A DNA stretch of 43,223 nt from NCBI RefSeq assembly GCF_024494685.1, contig NZ_JANHDM010000019.1:1-43223 (forward strand), in the 5' to 3' direction. The first letter of the stretch is position 1, and the number at the start of each line of letters is the position of its first letter. The translations under genes and the position numbers were made by a program. Shown piece after piece: positions 1 to 7,639 of this stretch. The DNA comes from Halorubrum rubrum. GTDB taxonomy: Archaea; Halobacteriota; Halobacteria; Halobacteriales; Haloferacaceae. The notes under the pieces are model-generated. The model was given only the letters and a program-made list of their open reading frames with translations. It did not search any database and was not told where the DNA came from.

Positions 1-246
1 TCTCCGCCGCGAAAACTACAGTTACCGCGTCGAACAACACGGTTTGAGAAATTCTGTCGAACGTGTCTTTAGAGAAGTACAACGACGAACCTCTTCGTTT
101 TCAAACTGTTTCAGCCATGTCGATCCACCGACCGCGGAAACGTGGTTGCAAGCCCACACCGTCTGGTGGAATCATGCTTAAGTTAACACGACGGGGACGC
201 GCGCGGTGCCGAGACGAGAGGGCCGCGGGACTGTCCGACGCCGGCC
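1..246. other. gene-free left edge with a TATA-like element
   Basis: No protein or RNA gene that I recognise lies here. The stretch is noticeably less GC-rich than its neighbours. It contains a TATA-like cttaagtt at about 175-182, which reads as a haloarchaeal promoter box on either strand. Read leftward, transcription would start near 150 and run out of the window; read rightward, it would start near 207 and run antisense into gins. The few open frames here are short and have no recognisable composition. It may be the upstream region of a gene lying to the left. Confidence 0.4.
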
Positions 247-1218
247 TCACTCGATCCGTTCGGCGGCGTCCCGTTCGACGAGCGGCTCCGCGTTCGCCGT
301 GGGGAGCGTGACGACGTCCTCGCTCGCGAGGTCGTACTCGCGCTCGTCGACGCCGAATATCTCCCCGACGTCGCGGGTGATGCGGACGGTCTCGCGGTCG
401 ATCGCTGATCCGTCCGTTTCGCCCGGCGACGACGGCTCGACGGCACCGGACGGGTCGGGTTCGTGCGCGATCGATCCCGGCTCCTCGTCGACCGGTCCGT
501 CCGCGCCCGGCGCGCCGGGGGGCGCGGGGTCGGGCTCTACGGGCGTCGGGCCGCCGTCCGTGCTCGCGGCACCGGGTTCGGCGTCGGCCGCGGGCGCGTT
601 CGATTCGATCGGACCGGTCGGATCGGTCGGATCGGTCGGATCGGAGGGCGAGCCGTGGTCGGTCGATCCCGCCGGATCGCCCCCCATCGCTCCCGCGAGC
701 ACGTCCGAATCCGGATCGGCCTCCGGCGGTACGGAGTCCTCCTCCCGCGGATCGGGGTCCCTCGGGGGGTCCGTCGCCTTCCCTTCGCTTTCGGGCGTCG
801 GGGGCGTCCCGTCGGGTTCCGCGGGCGGCGCGTCGCCGGCTAGCGTCGCGAGGACCTCGGACTTGTTCGCGCGGATCCGCGCGACGAGGTCTTCGAAGAG
901 CGCGCGCTCCTCGGTCGTCATCCCCTCCGTCTCGACGGACATCTCCGCCGCCGCGAACGACGCGAGCTTGACCACCTTGCCGACGCGGCGTTCGTACAGC
1001 GCCTCCGCGACCTCCTCGGCGGTCTCGAGTTCGTCGGACATCCGCCGGACGTCGTCGTCGGAGAAGGGGTTGTCGACCTGGTCCGCGCGCCGGTCGCGCG
1101 CGGCGCGAAGGTCGGAGACGTACGCGGCGACGTCGTCGTAGAAGGCGTCCCGCAGGTGCTGGAGACTGTCCTTGCGGCGTTCCTTCGCCTGTACCGAGCG
1201 CAGTTCGTCCAGGTTCAT
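247..1218 (-). CDS. DNA replication factor GINS (Gins51 type)
   Basis: Subunit of the archaeal GINS complex, which activates the MCM helicase with a RecJ/Cdc45-like protein at replication forks. The 323-residue product has a helical N-terminal A domain (about residues 1-130), then a long, very acidic, Pro/Gly-rich linker (about 150-260) containing a TDPTDPT repeat, then a small C-terminal B domain (about 270-323). The A-linker-B order is that of Gins51 rather than Gins23. The linker is longer than in non-halophilic archaea, as is common in haloarchaea. The ATG overlaps the stop codon of priS by four bases (ATGA), so the two are co-transcribed and probably translationally coupled. A gins51-priS pairing is conserved in many archaea and supports the call. 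Confidence 0.88.
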   Translation of the reverse strand: MNLDELRSVQAKERRKDSLQHLRDAFYDDVAAYVSDLRAARDRRADQVDNPFSDDDVRRMSDELETAEEVAEALYERRVGKVVKLASFAAAEMSVETEGMTTEERALFEDLVARIRANKSEVLATLAGDAPPAEPDGTPPTPESEGKATDPPRDPDPREEDSVPPEADPDSDVLAGAMGGDPAGSTDHGSPSDPTDPTDPTGPIESNAPAADAEPGAASTDGGPTPVEPDPAPPGAPGADGPVDEEPGSIAHEPDPSGAVEPSSPGETDGSAIDRETVRITRDVGEIFGVDEREYDLASEDVVTLPTANAEPLVERDAAERIE

Positions 1219-2378
1219 CGTTCGGGGGCCTTCCGCGCCTCGCCGCGGGCCATCAAGAAGACGCCCGCGAACTCGGGTACGGTGTTCTCGCCGGCTTGGA
1301 CTGTGACCCTCTTGCCGTTTAATTCTACCGTCGCGCGCTCGTCGGCCTCGATCCGGATGTCGCGGCCGACGAACCGGTCGGGGACCGCGTCCCGGAGCGG
1401 GTCGAACCCGTCGAGGTCGGCGCGGTCGATCGGCGTGACGGCGAGCCCCGATCCGCCGTGAAGCGTTCCGGGGAGGCGGATGAGCCGGCGCGTGTCGGTC
1501 GTCACCGGCTCGTCGATCGGGGCGGCGTCGGTCGCGGCCACGCGTGTAGCGAGCGCGGAGACGAGGCGACGCACGCCCGGCCCGCCGGCCTCGACGTTGC
1601 CCTGGCGGACTGCGTCGGGGTTGCGGTCGAACGCGCCCAGGATCGTCTCGGCGCGGCCCTCGCCGATCCCGTCGAGCTCCATGAGCCGCTCGCGGGCGTC
1701 CGCGTCGTCCATCTCCCGGAGGTCGTTGGCGTACTCGACGAGCGCCTCGTGGACGCGCGCGCCCCAGCCGCCCTCGGTCCGGAGCACGCGCTTCGTGGTT
1801 CCGCGGTCGGAGACGGTGCGGATCAGCCCGTCGACGTCGAGGTCGATCGCGCGGACGTAATCGACGACCTCCCGGCGGGCCTCGCTTCCCAGCTCCCGGA
1901 TCGACTCGTCGCGGACGTGGACGTGGTAGCCGCGTCCGCCGGAGAAGACGACCGAGAGGTCCTCGAAGGCGAAGTCGTTCTCGAGGAAATCGAGCAGTCG
2001 CATGAGGGCGTCCTTACACGCCTCGAGCATCTCCGGGTAGGTCGCCTCCTCCGGGTCGACGCTCGGGAGGTGGTCGGCGTCGAGGTCGAAGACGAGGTCG
2101 GCGGAGCGCCACCCCTTCTTCGACATGGTCGACGCGCCGGGGTCGTCGTATCGCGCGGCCGAGAAGTACGCGTGTCGCGGGGCGTTGTCCGAAAAGAACG
2201 TGTCGAGGTCCCCGAGGTCGTACATCGACTGGTGACGGACCATCGTCGTGCCCGATCCGGGCGTCCACGGGATGTGTCCCCACTCGCGGAGATGCGCGTC
2301 CGGCGGCGGCGACAGCGAGACCCGCCGATAGTAGTCGCGGAACCGCCCCCGGAGGTACTCGCGCGTCCGATCGTCCAT
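1215..2378 (-). CDS. priS: DNA primase small (catalytic) subunit PriS
   Basis: Catalytic subunit of the archaeal-eukaryotic primase, which makes primers for replication with PriL. The 387-residue product begins MDDRTREYLRGRF; the open frame extends 29 codons further upstream, but that extension is Arg/Pro-rich shadow-like sequence and a TATA-like tatag at about 2406-2410 lies some 30 nt before the chosen ATG, fitting a leaderless mRNA. Visible family motifs are the metal-binding DLDAD (in LVFDLDADHL) and SGGRGYHVH, which contacts the nucleotide. The C-terminal third contains RLPGTLHGGSGL, typical of archaeal PriS. It is the first gene of the priS-gins operon. The small gene at 2499 is divergent to it. 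Confidence 0.93.
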   Translation of the reverse strand: MDDRTREYLRGRFRDYYRRVSLSPPPDAHLREWGHIPWTPGSGTTMVRHQSMYDLGDLDTFFSDNAPRHAYFSAARYDDPGASTMSKKGWRSADLVFDLDADHLPSVDPEEATYPEMLEACKDALMRLLDFLENDFAFEDLSVVFSGGRGYHVHVRDESIRELGSEARREVVDYVRAIDLDVDGLIRTVSDRGTTKRVLRTEGGWGARVHEALVEYANDLREMDDADARERLMELDGIGEGRAETILGAFDRNPDAVRQGNVEAGGPGVRRLVSALATRVAATDAAPIDEPVTTDTRRLIRLPGTLHGGSGLAVTPIDRADLDGFDPLRDAVPDRFVGRDIRIEADERATVELNGKRVTVQAGENTVPEFAGVFLMARGEARKAPER

Positions 2379-2498
2379 CGTTCCACCCAGTATCCGGGGT
2401 CGCCGTATAGGCGTGTCGCTCGCGGCCGCCCGATTCGACCCGAACGGCCGTTCGGCGGCGACCACAACCCTTTGAGTCGGGCCCCCCTACCGGTCCGT

Positions 2499-2645
2499 AT
2501 GCGATCGGAAGAGGAGGTCCGCGAGCAGTACGAGTTCCTGCGCGAGGAGTTGGCCGACGAGGAGATGTCTCATCGCGGCGTCGAGGAGCTTTTCACCCAC
2601 TACAAGCGCGCGCTGGGATGGGTGTTAGAAGAGGAACACATGTGA
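2499..2645 (+). CDS. small acidic haloarchaeal protein, 48 aa
   Basis: A 48-residue, strongly charged protein, MRSEEEVREQYEFL... ending WVLEEEHM. It is divergent from priS. I recognise no domain. It is predicted to be mostly helical and cytosolic, with no signal or membrane segment. The start lies about 26 nt after a weak TATA-like ccctttgag, compatible with leaderless translation. The acidic composition in this frame only, and the ATG at a plausible promoter distance, argue that it is real. The much longer reading frame that runs through this point in the same phase is antisense to priS and is a GC-rich artefact. Function unknown. Confidence 0.6.
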   Translation: MRSEEEVREQYEFLREELADEEMSHRGVEELFTHYKRALGWVLEEEHM

Positions 2646-2689
2646 CCCGCGCTCGATAGGTTTATTACTATCAACCCGATACTGTCACG

Positions 2690-2767
2690 TGACGCTTCGT
2701 CTGGAGGGCCGAAGCGTCAGCGGGGACCAATTTCGAACGCTCGCCTCACGCGGCTTTTTTCCGCGTG
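2690..2767 (+). ncRNA. candidate small RNA (two hairpins and a T run)
   Basis: Inferred from signals only. A TATA-like tttatta centred near 2664 predicts a start at about 2690. The predicted transcript would open with a hairpin (perfect 10-bp stem, 10-nt loop, 2690-2719) and end near a T6 run at 2755-2760 set in a second hairpin (7-bp stem). Archaeal termination needs only a T run, so the ends are plausible. It could equally be the leader of an unrecognised gene, or operator sequence for the neighbouring PadR regulator. Confidence 0.3.
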
Positions 2768-3031
2768 GGGCCCGCGTTCGTTCTCGACGACCGAACCGAT
2801 CGAACTCCGAGCCGTAGGCTCGTCGACGCGCGATCCTCCGAAGACCTCTCGACTCGTCGGCGACGAATCGTGCGTTCTCACCCAGTAGTGTCGGATTCAT
2901 AATACTATCGAGACGCCGAGAACGGTCTCCGATCCGAGAAAGATAGTCACCTCGTTGACGGTATCGAACGGGTCACGTCACTGCGGTACGTGTCGGATGG
3001 CTCCGTATTCGGGGTTCTATGTAACGGTATA

Positions 3032-3043
3032 TTTATTTATTTT
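3032..3043 (+). promoter_or_regulatory. TATA box of the padR gene
   Basis: AT-rich tttatttatttt sits about 27-30 nt upstream of the ATG at 3068, the spacing of a leaderless haloarchaeal promoter. Flanking copies of gtatat (3027-3032 and around 3048-3053) could be operator half-sites for the PadR product. Confidence 0.6.
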
Positions 3044-3067
3044 CCACGTATATGTCCGGCCACCAGC

Positions 3068-3343
3068 ATGTACGACCTCACAGGTTTCCAGCGTGACTTG
3101 CTCTACGTTATCGCCGGCCTCGAAGAGCCGCACGGCTTGGCGATAAAGGACGAACTGGAGGACTACTACGAAAAGGAGATCCACCACGGCCGGCTCTACC
3201 CGAACCTGGACACGCTCGTCGAGAAGGGGCTCGTCGAGAAGGGCCAACGCGATCGACGGACGAACTACTACACGCTCACTCGACGCGGGCGGCGCGAGAT
3301 AGACGCGCGCACGGAGTGGGAGACCACGTACATCGAACACTGA
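3068..3343 (+). CDS. PadR-family transcriptional regulator
   Basis: A 91-residue winged-helix DNA-binding protein. The sequence MYDLTGFQRDLLYVIAGLE, the IHHGRLYPNLDTLVEKGLV stretch and the closing YYTLTRRGRREI follow the PadR winged-helix pattern (recognition helix, then the wing). It has only the DNA-binding domain and presumably binds as a dimer. The start was chosen at the ATG a normal distance behind a strong TATA box; the frame is open upstream but that part runs through the promoter. The 3' end is unusual: the last 22 bases (3320-3341) are repeated almost exactly at 3342-3363, so the TGA sits at the junction of a tandem duplication. The target is unknown; PadR proteins are often autoregulatory. 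Confidence 0.88.
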   Translation: MYDLTGFQRDLLYVIAGLEEPHGLAIKDELEDYYEKEIHHGRLYPNLDTLVEKGLVEKGQRDRRTNYYTLTRRGRREIDARTEWETTYIEH

Positions 3344-3363
3344 GACCACGTAGATCGAACACT
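3320..3363 (+). repeat. 22-bp tandem duplication across the padR stop codon
   Basis: Units 3320-3341 and 3342-3363 match at 21 of 22 positions (c versus g at the twelfth base). The stop codon TGA (3341-3343) spans the junction. Confidence 0.85.
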
Positions 3364-3514
3364 GAACCGCGTCCGTCGACACTGACGCCACGTCCCCCGA
3401 AGGCGACGGACTCGATCGACCCGAAACGCGGACGCGTTCCCCGGAGCCGTTCCTCGCCGACCCTCCTCCCATGGTAGCCCCCTCTTTTTTCGCGGTCGGG
3501 TGACATCCCAGTGT

Positions 3515-4855
3515 ATGGACCGTGACACGGTAACTCCCGAAGTGACCGAATTTCCGGGCGAGCGAGCCCAGGAGTGGGTCGACTACCACCACCGATCGGC
3601 GGCACCGAGCACCTACGTCTACGAGTTCGTCTGGGACCGCACCGCCCCCGCGACGGGTCCCTTCTGTACCGACGTCGACGGCAACGTCCTCATGGACTTC
3701 ACGAGCCACGTCGCCGCCGCGCCGCTCGGGTACAACAACCCGCTCATCACCGAGCCGCTCGAGGAGTTCGATGTCGTCGACCCGACGAAGATCGCGGGTC
3801 AGGACTTCTACGTCTCCGACGGTAACCCCCCCGGAGAGGCGGCGCCCGGCCCCGCCGATCTCATGGACCGGCTCACCGACATCACCTCCCACTACGACAT
3901 GGACACCGTCTTCCTCTCGAACTCGGGGGCGGAGGCGGTCGAGAACGCGATCAAGATCTCCTACGACGACGCCGACGGCGCGAAGTACGCGATCACCTTC
4001 GAGGGGGCGTTCCACGGACGGACGCTCGGTGCGCTGTCTCTCAACCGTTCGAAGTCCGTCTACCGCCGGGACTACCCCGAGATGAGCGGCGTCCACGACG
4101 TGCCGTACTGCGACGACCGGACCTGCTCGGCCGACACCTGCTCGTGCGGCTTCTTCGCCGACGGTGAGTCCCGACTGCGCGAGAAGCTCGACCCGAAGTC
4201 CGGCCACATCGACCCCGACGAGGTCGCGTATCTCATTATGGAGCCGATCCAGGGCGAGGGCGGCTACCGGTTCCCCTCGGAGACGTTCACCGACGAGATC
4301 GCCGACCTCGTCGAGGAACACGACATCACCCTCATCGCCGACGAGATCCAGTCGGGGCTCGGCCGCACCGGCGAGATGTGGGGCGCGGACAACTACGCGC
4401 TCGAGCCGGACGTGATCACGAGCGCGAAGGGGCTCCGCGTCGGCGCGACCGTCTCCCGCTCGGACGTCTTCCCCGAGGAGACCGGCCGGATCTCATCGAC
4501 GTGGGGGGCCGGCGACGTCGTCGGCGCGCTCCAGGGGTCGCTCACGATCGACGCCATCCGCGAGGAGGGGCTCATGGAGAACGCGAGCGAGCGCGGCCGG
4601 CAGTTCCTCGAGGTCATGCGCGACGCCGACCCCGAGGGCGTCGTCGACGTGCGCGGCAAGGGACTGATGCTCGCCGTCGAGTTCGACACCACGGACCGCC
4701 GCGACGAGGTGGTCGACCGGGCGGTCCAACACGGCCTCCTCACCCTCGCGTGCGGCCAGAAGGTGATCCGGATCCTCCCGCCGCTCGACGTCACCGAACG
4801 CGAGATCGAGCTCGGCTGTGAGCTGTTGACGGCCGCGATCGACGACGTCGCGTAG
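3515..4855 (+). CDS. class III (GABA/ornithine-type) aminotransferase
   Basis: PLP-dependent transaminase of subgroup III, 446 residues, the family of 4-aminobutyrate and acetylornithine aminotransferases. Visible features are the GAEAVENAIK motif that binds cofactor phosphate, GAFHGRT, the metal-free active-site DEIQSGLGRTG, and the PLP lysine in SAKG at residue 305. A cysteine-rich insertion near residues 194-207 (C-x4-C-x4-C-x-C) precedes the GFFADGESRLREKLDP stretch. The start is the ATG at 3515, since the five upstream codons lack support. It acts in the cytosol on an omega-amino acid or ornithine-type donor; the substrate cannot be fixed from sequence. The aldehyde dehydrogenase at 7640 could oxidise the semialdehyde product, but other genes intervene. 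Confidence 0.88.
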   Translation: MDRDTVTPEVTEFPGERAQEWVDYHHRSAAPSTYVYEFVWDRTAPATGPFCTDVDGNVLMDFTSHVAAAPLGYNNPLITEPLEEFDVVDPTKIAGQDFYVSDGNPPGEAAPGPADLMDRLTDITSHYDMDTVFLSNSGAEAVENAIKISYDDADGAKYAITFEGAFHGRTLGALSLNRSKSVYRRDYPEMSGVHDVPYCDDRTCSADTCSCGFFADGESRLREKLDPKSGHIDPDEVAYLIMEPIQGEGGYRFPSETFTDEIADLVEEHDITLIADEIQSGLGRTGEMWGADNYALEPDVITSAKGLRVGATVSRSDVFPEETGRISSTWGAGDVVGALQGSLTIDAIREEGLMENASERGRQFLEVMRDADPEGVVDVRGKGLMLAVEFDTTDRRDEVVDRAVQHGLLTLACGQKVIRILPPLDVTEREIELGCELLTAAIDDVA

Positions 4856-5059
4856 GGTCGCTCACACCGCGTTCCCGATATCGCCCCGGTCCCTGCGGTT
4901 GGTTTCTCGGTCCCGTCGAAGACCGCACCGAGGCGGCCATCGGGGCGGATGTGAAGCCGGACAGGCCGCCAGTGTCGCGCTCTACTTCCGGAAGCGCGCG
5001 ACGACGTGACCCCCTATAGGAGGGGATGGGACTAACTGGCGGTGGACGGACGTCTCGGT

Positions 5060-6472
5060 ATGTCACCACAGCGCCATCCGTCGGAGCAGACGCTCGACCG
5101 CGTGGAGAGGTTCATCGACGACCGTCTCGTCGACGGAGGCGTCCCAGGGATGAGCCTGGCGATCGTTACCGAGGACGGCCACCGCTACTCGAAGGGGTTC
5201 GGCGCTCGTGACCTCTCGGAGAACGCCCCGATGACGTCGGACACGCTCTACGGTATCGGATCGTGTACGAAGTCCTTCACGGCACTCGGGATCATGCGAC
5301 TCGCCGAGCAGGGAGCACTCGACGTCTCCGATCCCGTGACCGAGTACCTGCCGGTCTACGAGCACGTCCCTGGCGACCCGATCACGGTCCACGATCTGCT
5401 GTGTCACGGGTCCGGAATGCCGAGCGATGCGACGGCCGTCGCGCTCATCACTCGTCACGTCACTGGGAAGTCGTCGACGACTCCACTCAGTAGCGCGGAC
5501 GACTTCAGACGTCACGTCGAGAGCTCGCTCGACACGCGCGTAACCGACGAGAGTGACCCGTTCTACTACTACAACTCCGGATACACCGTGCTGGGCGAGG
5601 TGATCGAGGCCGTCTCCGGGACGGAGTACCGTGAGTACGTGCGGAAGAACGTGCTCGACCCGCTCGGGATGGACCGATCCACCTTCGACGGGGAGGCGTT
5701 CGACGGCACGGACGACGCGATGAGCGGCTACTACCGCGACGACGACGACCTGATCGAGGGAGGGGTTCCGCACGACCGGGTCATCGACGCTCCGGGCGGC
5801 CTGCTCAGTTCGGTCGACGAGATGGGGCGCTACCTCCGGATGCAGATGAACGGCGGGACGCTCGACGGCGAGCGGCTGGTCAGCGAGGACGCCGTCGCCA
5901 CGATGCACGAACCGTACACGACGCGGGAAACTCGCCTGGACGGTACCGAAGTGGAGTACGGCTACGGCTGGATGCTCCGGGAGTTCCTCGACGATCGGCT
6001 CGTCGAACACGGGGGGACGGTCACCGTCTCGACGGGATACGTCGGATTCCTCGAGGAGGCGGGGATCGGCGTCGCCATCGGAGCGAACGCGACTCCCGAG
6101 GTACACCCCATGTACGTCGGGCCGGCGGTTCTCGCCATCCTGTCGGGGAGACGGCCCAGCGCCGTCCCGTTCTTCGCGCTCCGCGAGAAGGTCGATCGGA
6201 TCGCTGGCGTCTACGAGTCACACCGGGGTCTGGTGGAAGCCGAGGTCGAACCGGCCGGGGGCACCGCGACGCTCTCGATGCTCGATCGGGAGTTCAGCTT
6301 ACATCCGACCTCGACCGATCCGGACGATTTGACCTTCGAGACCGTGACTGCCGCGGGTGCCCGCGAGCCGGTCGAGTTCGGACCCACCGGCGAGGGAGGC
6401 GTAGATCTCCGCTTCCAGCGGTGGCGGCTACAGCGGGCCGATACGCGACTCGAGCCGGACCACCACGGATAA
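5060..6472 (+). CDS. beta-lactamase-family serine hydrolase
   Basis: A 470-residue protein of the class C beta-lactamase/DD-peptidase fold (esterase/peptidase-like). The catalytic SxxK is SCTK, in GIGSCTKSFTALGIMRL. The second motif YxN is YYNSGY, and the third is HGG in EHGGTV. The catalytic domain covers about residues 10-350; the last 120 residues form an all-beta tail of the kind often attached to these hydrolases. There is no signal peptide, so it probably acts in the cytosol on an unknown ester or amide rather than on a beta-lactam; archaea lack peptidoglycan. The start MSPQRHPSE was preferred over an ATG six codons upstream. It is followed 24 nt later by mutY on the same strand. Confidence 0.87.
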   Translation: MSPQRHPSEQTLDRVERFIDDRLVDGGVPGMSLAIVTEDGHRYSKGFGARDLSENAPMTSDTLYGIGSCTKSFTALGIMRLAEQGALDVSDPVTEYLPVYEHVPGDPITVHDLLCHGSGMPSDATAVALITRHVTGKSSTTPLSSADDFRRHVESSLDTRVTDESDPFYYYNSGYTVLGEVIEAVSGTEYREYVRKNVLDPLGMDRSTFDGEAFDGTDDAMSGYYRDDDDLIEGGVPHDRVIDAPGGLLSSVDEMGRYLRMQMNGGTLDGERLVSEDAVATMHEPYTTRETRLDGTEVEYGYGWMLREFLDDRLVEHGGTVTVSTGYVGFLEEAGIGVAIGANATPEVHPMYVGPAVLAILSGRRPSAVPFFALREKVDRIAGVYESHRGLVEAEVEPAGGTATLSMLDREFSLHPTSTDPDDLTFETVTAAGAREPVEFGPTGEGGVDLRFQRWRLQRADTRLEPDHHG

Positions 6473-6496
6473 GCCGCCCGCGGCCCGAGGGAGCGT

Positions 6497-7447
6497 ATGA
6501 CCGACCCCGACGAGGCCGTCGTCTCCGGGCTCGCCGACGGCGACGCTCCCTCCCTCCCGGCGGACCACGAGGGGGTCCGCGACGCGCTCCGCGAGTGGTA
6601 CGAGGCGGACCACCGCGAGTTCCCCTGGCGGCGGACGGCGGACCCCTACGAGATCCTCGTCAGCGAGGTGATGAGCCAGCAGACCCAGCTCGACCGGGTC
6701 GTCCCCGCGTGGGAGGACTTCCTCGAGCGCTGGCCGACCGCGGCCGACCTCGCCGACGCCGACCGGAGCGACGTGGTCGCCTTCTGGTCGGACCACTCGC
6801 TCGGCTACAACAACCGCGCGACGTACCTCCACGAGGCGGCGACGCAGGTCGAGACGGAGTACGACGGGGAGTTCCCAGACTCCCCCGAGGAGCTTCAGGA
6901 ACTGATGGGCGTCGGCCCTTACACCGCCAACGCGGTGGCGTCGTTCGCGTTCAACGCGGGCGACGCGGTCGTCGACACCAACGTGAAACGCGTCCTCCAC
7001 CGCGCGTTCGACGTTCCCGACGACGACGCCGTCTTCGAGCGGGTCGCCTCCCGCCTCATGCCCGACGGCGACTCCCGGCTCTGGAACAACGCGATCATGG
7101 AGCTCGGCGGCGTCGCCTGCGGGCAGCGGCCGCGCTGTGACGAGGCGGGCTGCCCGTGGCGCGAGTGGTGTCACGCCTACCGGACCGGCGACTTCACCGC
7201 GCCGGATGTGCCCACCCAGCCGAACTTCGAGGGGAGCCGTCGGCAGTTCCGCGGGCGGATCGTCCGGCTTCTCGGCGAACACGACGAGGTGGATCTGGAC
7301 ACGCTCGGTCATCGGATCCGAGTGGACTACGCGCCCGACGGCGAGCACGGGCGGGAGTGGCTCCGCGGGCTGCTTTCGGACCTCTCTGACGACGGTCTCG
7401 TCAGGATCGAGGAACGGGACGACCGGGCGGTCGCTCGCCTCCGGTAG
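6497..7447 (+). CDS. mutY: MutY-like A/G-specific adenine DNA glycosylase
   Basis: Base-excision repair glycosylase that removes adenine opposite 8-oxoguanine. In the 316-residue product the HhH-GPD domain fills about residues 25-215. Visible are the catalytic glutamate in VSEVMSQQTQ, the hairpin in LMGVGPYTANAVASFAF, and the catalytic aspartate in VVDTNVKRVLHRAF. Four cysteines follow (GGVACGQRPRC... to ...WREWC) for an iron-sulphur cluster; their spacing, C-x5-C-x4-C-x5-C, differs slightly from the usual x6-x2-x5. The bacterial C-terminal NUDIX-like 8-oxoG recognition domain is missing and is replaced by about 90 residues that look like a winged helix. It starts 24 nt after the hydrolase gene and may be co-transcribed with it. 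Directly after the stop is a 21-bp tandem repeat. Confidence 0.88.
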   Translation: MTDPDEAVVSGLADGDAPSLPADHEGVRDALREWYEADHREFPWRRTADPYEILVSEVMSQQTQLDRVVPAWEDFLERWPTAADLADADRSDVVAFWSDHSLGYNNRATYLHEAATQVETEYDGEFPDSPEELQELMGVGPYTANAVASFAFNAGDAVVDTNVKRVLHRAFDVPDDDAVFERVASRLMPDGDSRLWNNAIMELGGVACGQRPRCDEAGCPWREWCHAYRTGDFTAPDVPTQPNFEGSRRQFRGRIVRLLGEHDEVDLDTLGHRIRVDYAPDGEHGREWLRGLLSDLSDDGLVRIEERDDRAVARLR

Positions 7448-7449
7448 TC

Positions 7450-7491
7450 CGATCCGGATCCGCCGAACCGCGATCCGGATCCGCCGAACCG
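7450..7491 (+). repeat. two perfect 21-bp tandem copies after mutY
   Basis: Units 7450-7470 and 7471-7491 are identical and begin three bases after the mutY stop codon. One of several end-of-gene duplications in the window. Confidence 0.9.
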
Positions 7492-7574
7492 ATCTTGGGG
7501 CGTCGTAGGCGAGCAACGACCGGAGTAACTATTAAAGGTTTCATATATCTCGTTGATGCCGGACAGAGGAACCG

Positions 7575-7587
7575 TATTTAATTATTT
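7575..7587 (+). promoter_or_regulatory. TATA box of the aldehyde dehydrogenase gene
   Basis: AT-rich tatttaattattt predicts a transcription start near 7602-7610. That leaves a short leader before the ATG at 7640, or an almost leaderless start at the in-frame ATG at 7601. A second AT-rich patch lies around 7525-7550. Confidence 0.5.
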
Positions 7588-7639
7588 CTCATCGATCCCC
7601 ATGGAAAGGCATACGTGTCGAGGGGGGGGATCTCCGTCC

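Larger units (their letters stand above)
2646..3067. other. 422-bp gene-free region with palindromes and a possible sRNA
   Basis: No convincing protein gene. In order it holds: a TATA-like tttattacta at 2661-2670; a perfect 10-bp palindrome gtcacgtgac at 2684-2693; a hairpin with 10-bp perfect arms at 2690-2699 and 2710-2719; and a second hairpin (arms 2747-2753 and 2761-2767) whose loop is a run of T. Further right, AT-rich cataatactatc near 2900-2911 could be a leftward promoter. The last 40 bases are the padR promoter. A 71-codon leftward frame (2685-2900) is Arg-rich and looks like noise. Confidence 0.5.

Noticed and set aside
2685..2900. 71-codon leftward frame in the intergenic region
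   Set aside because: Arg-rich with no recognisable pattern, and it covers the hairpins and the palindrome.
5060..6472. True antibiotic-resistance beta-lactamase
   Set aside because: It has the fold and SxxK motif but no signal peptide, and archaea lack peptidoglycan; an esterase or peptidase role is more likely.
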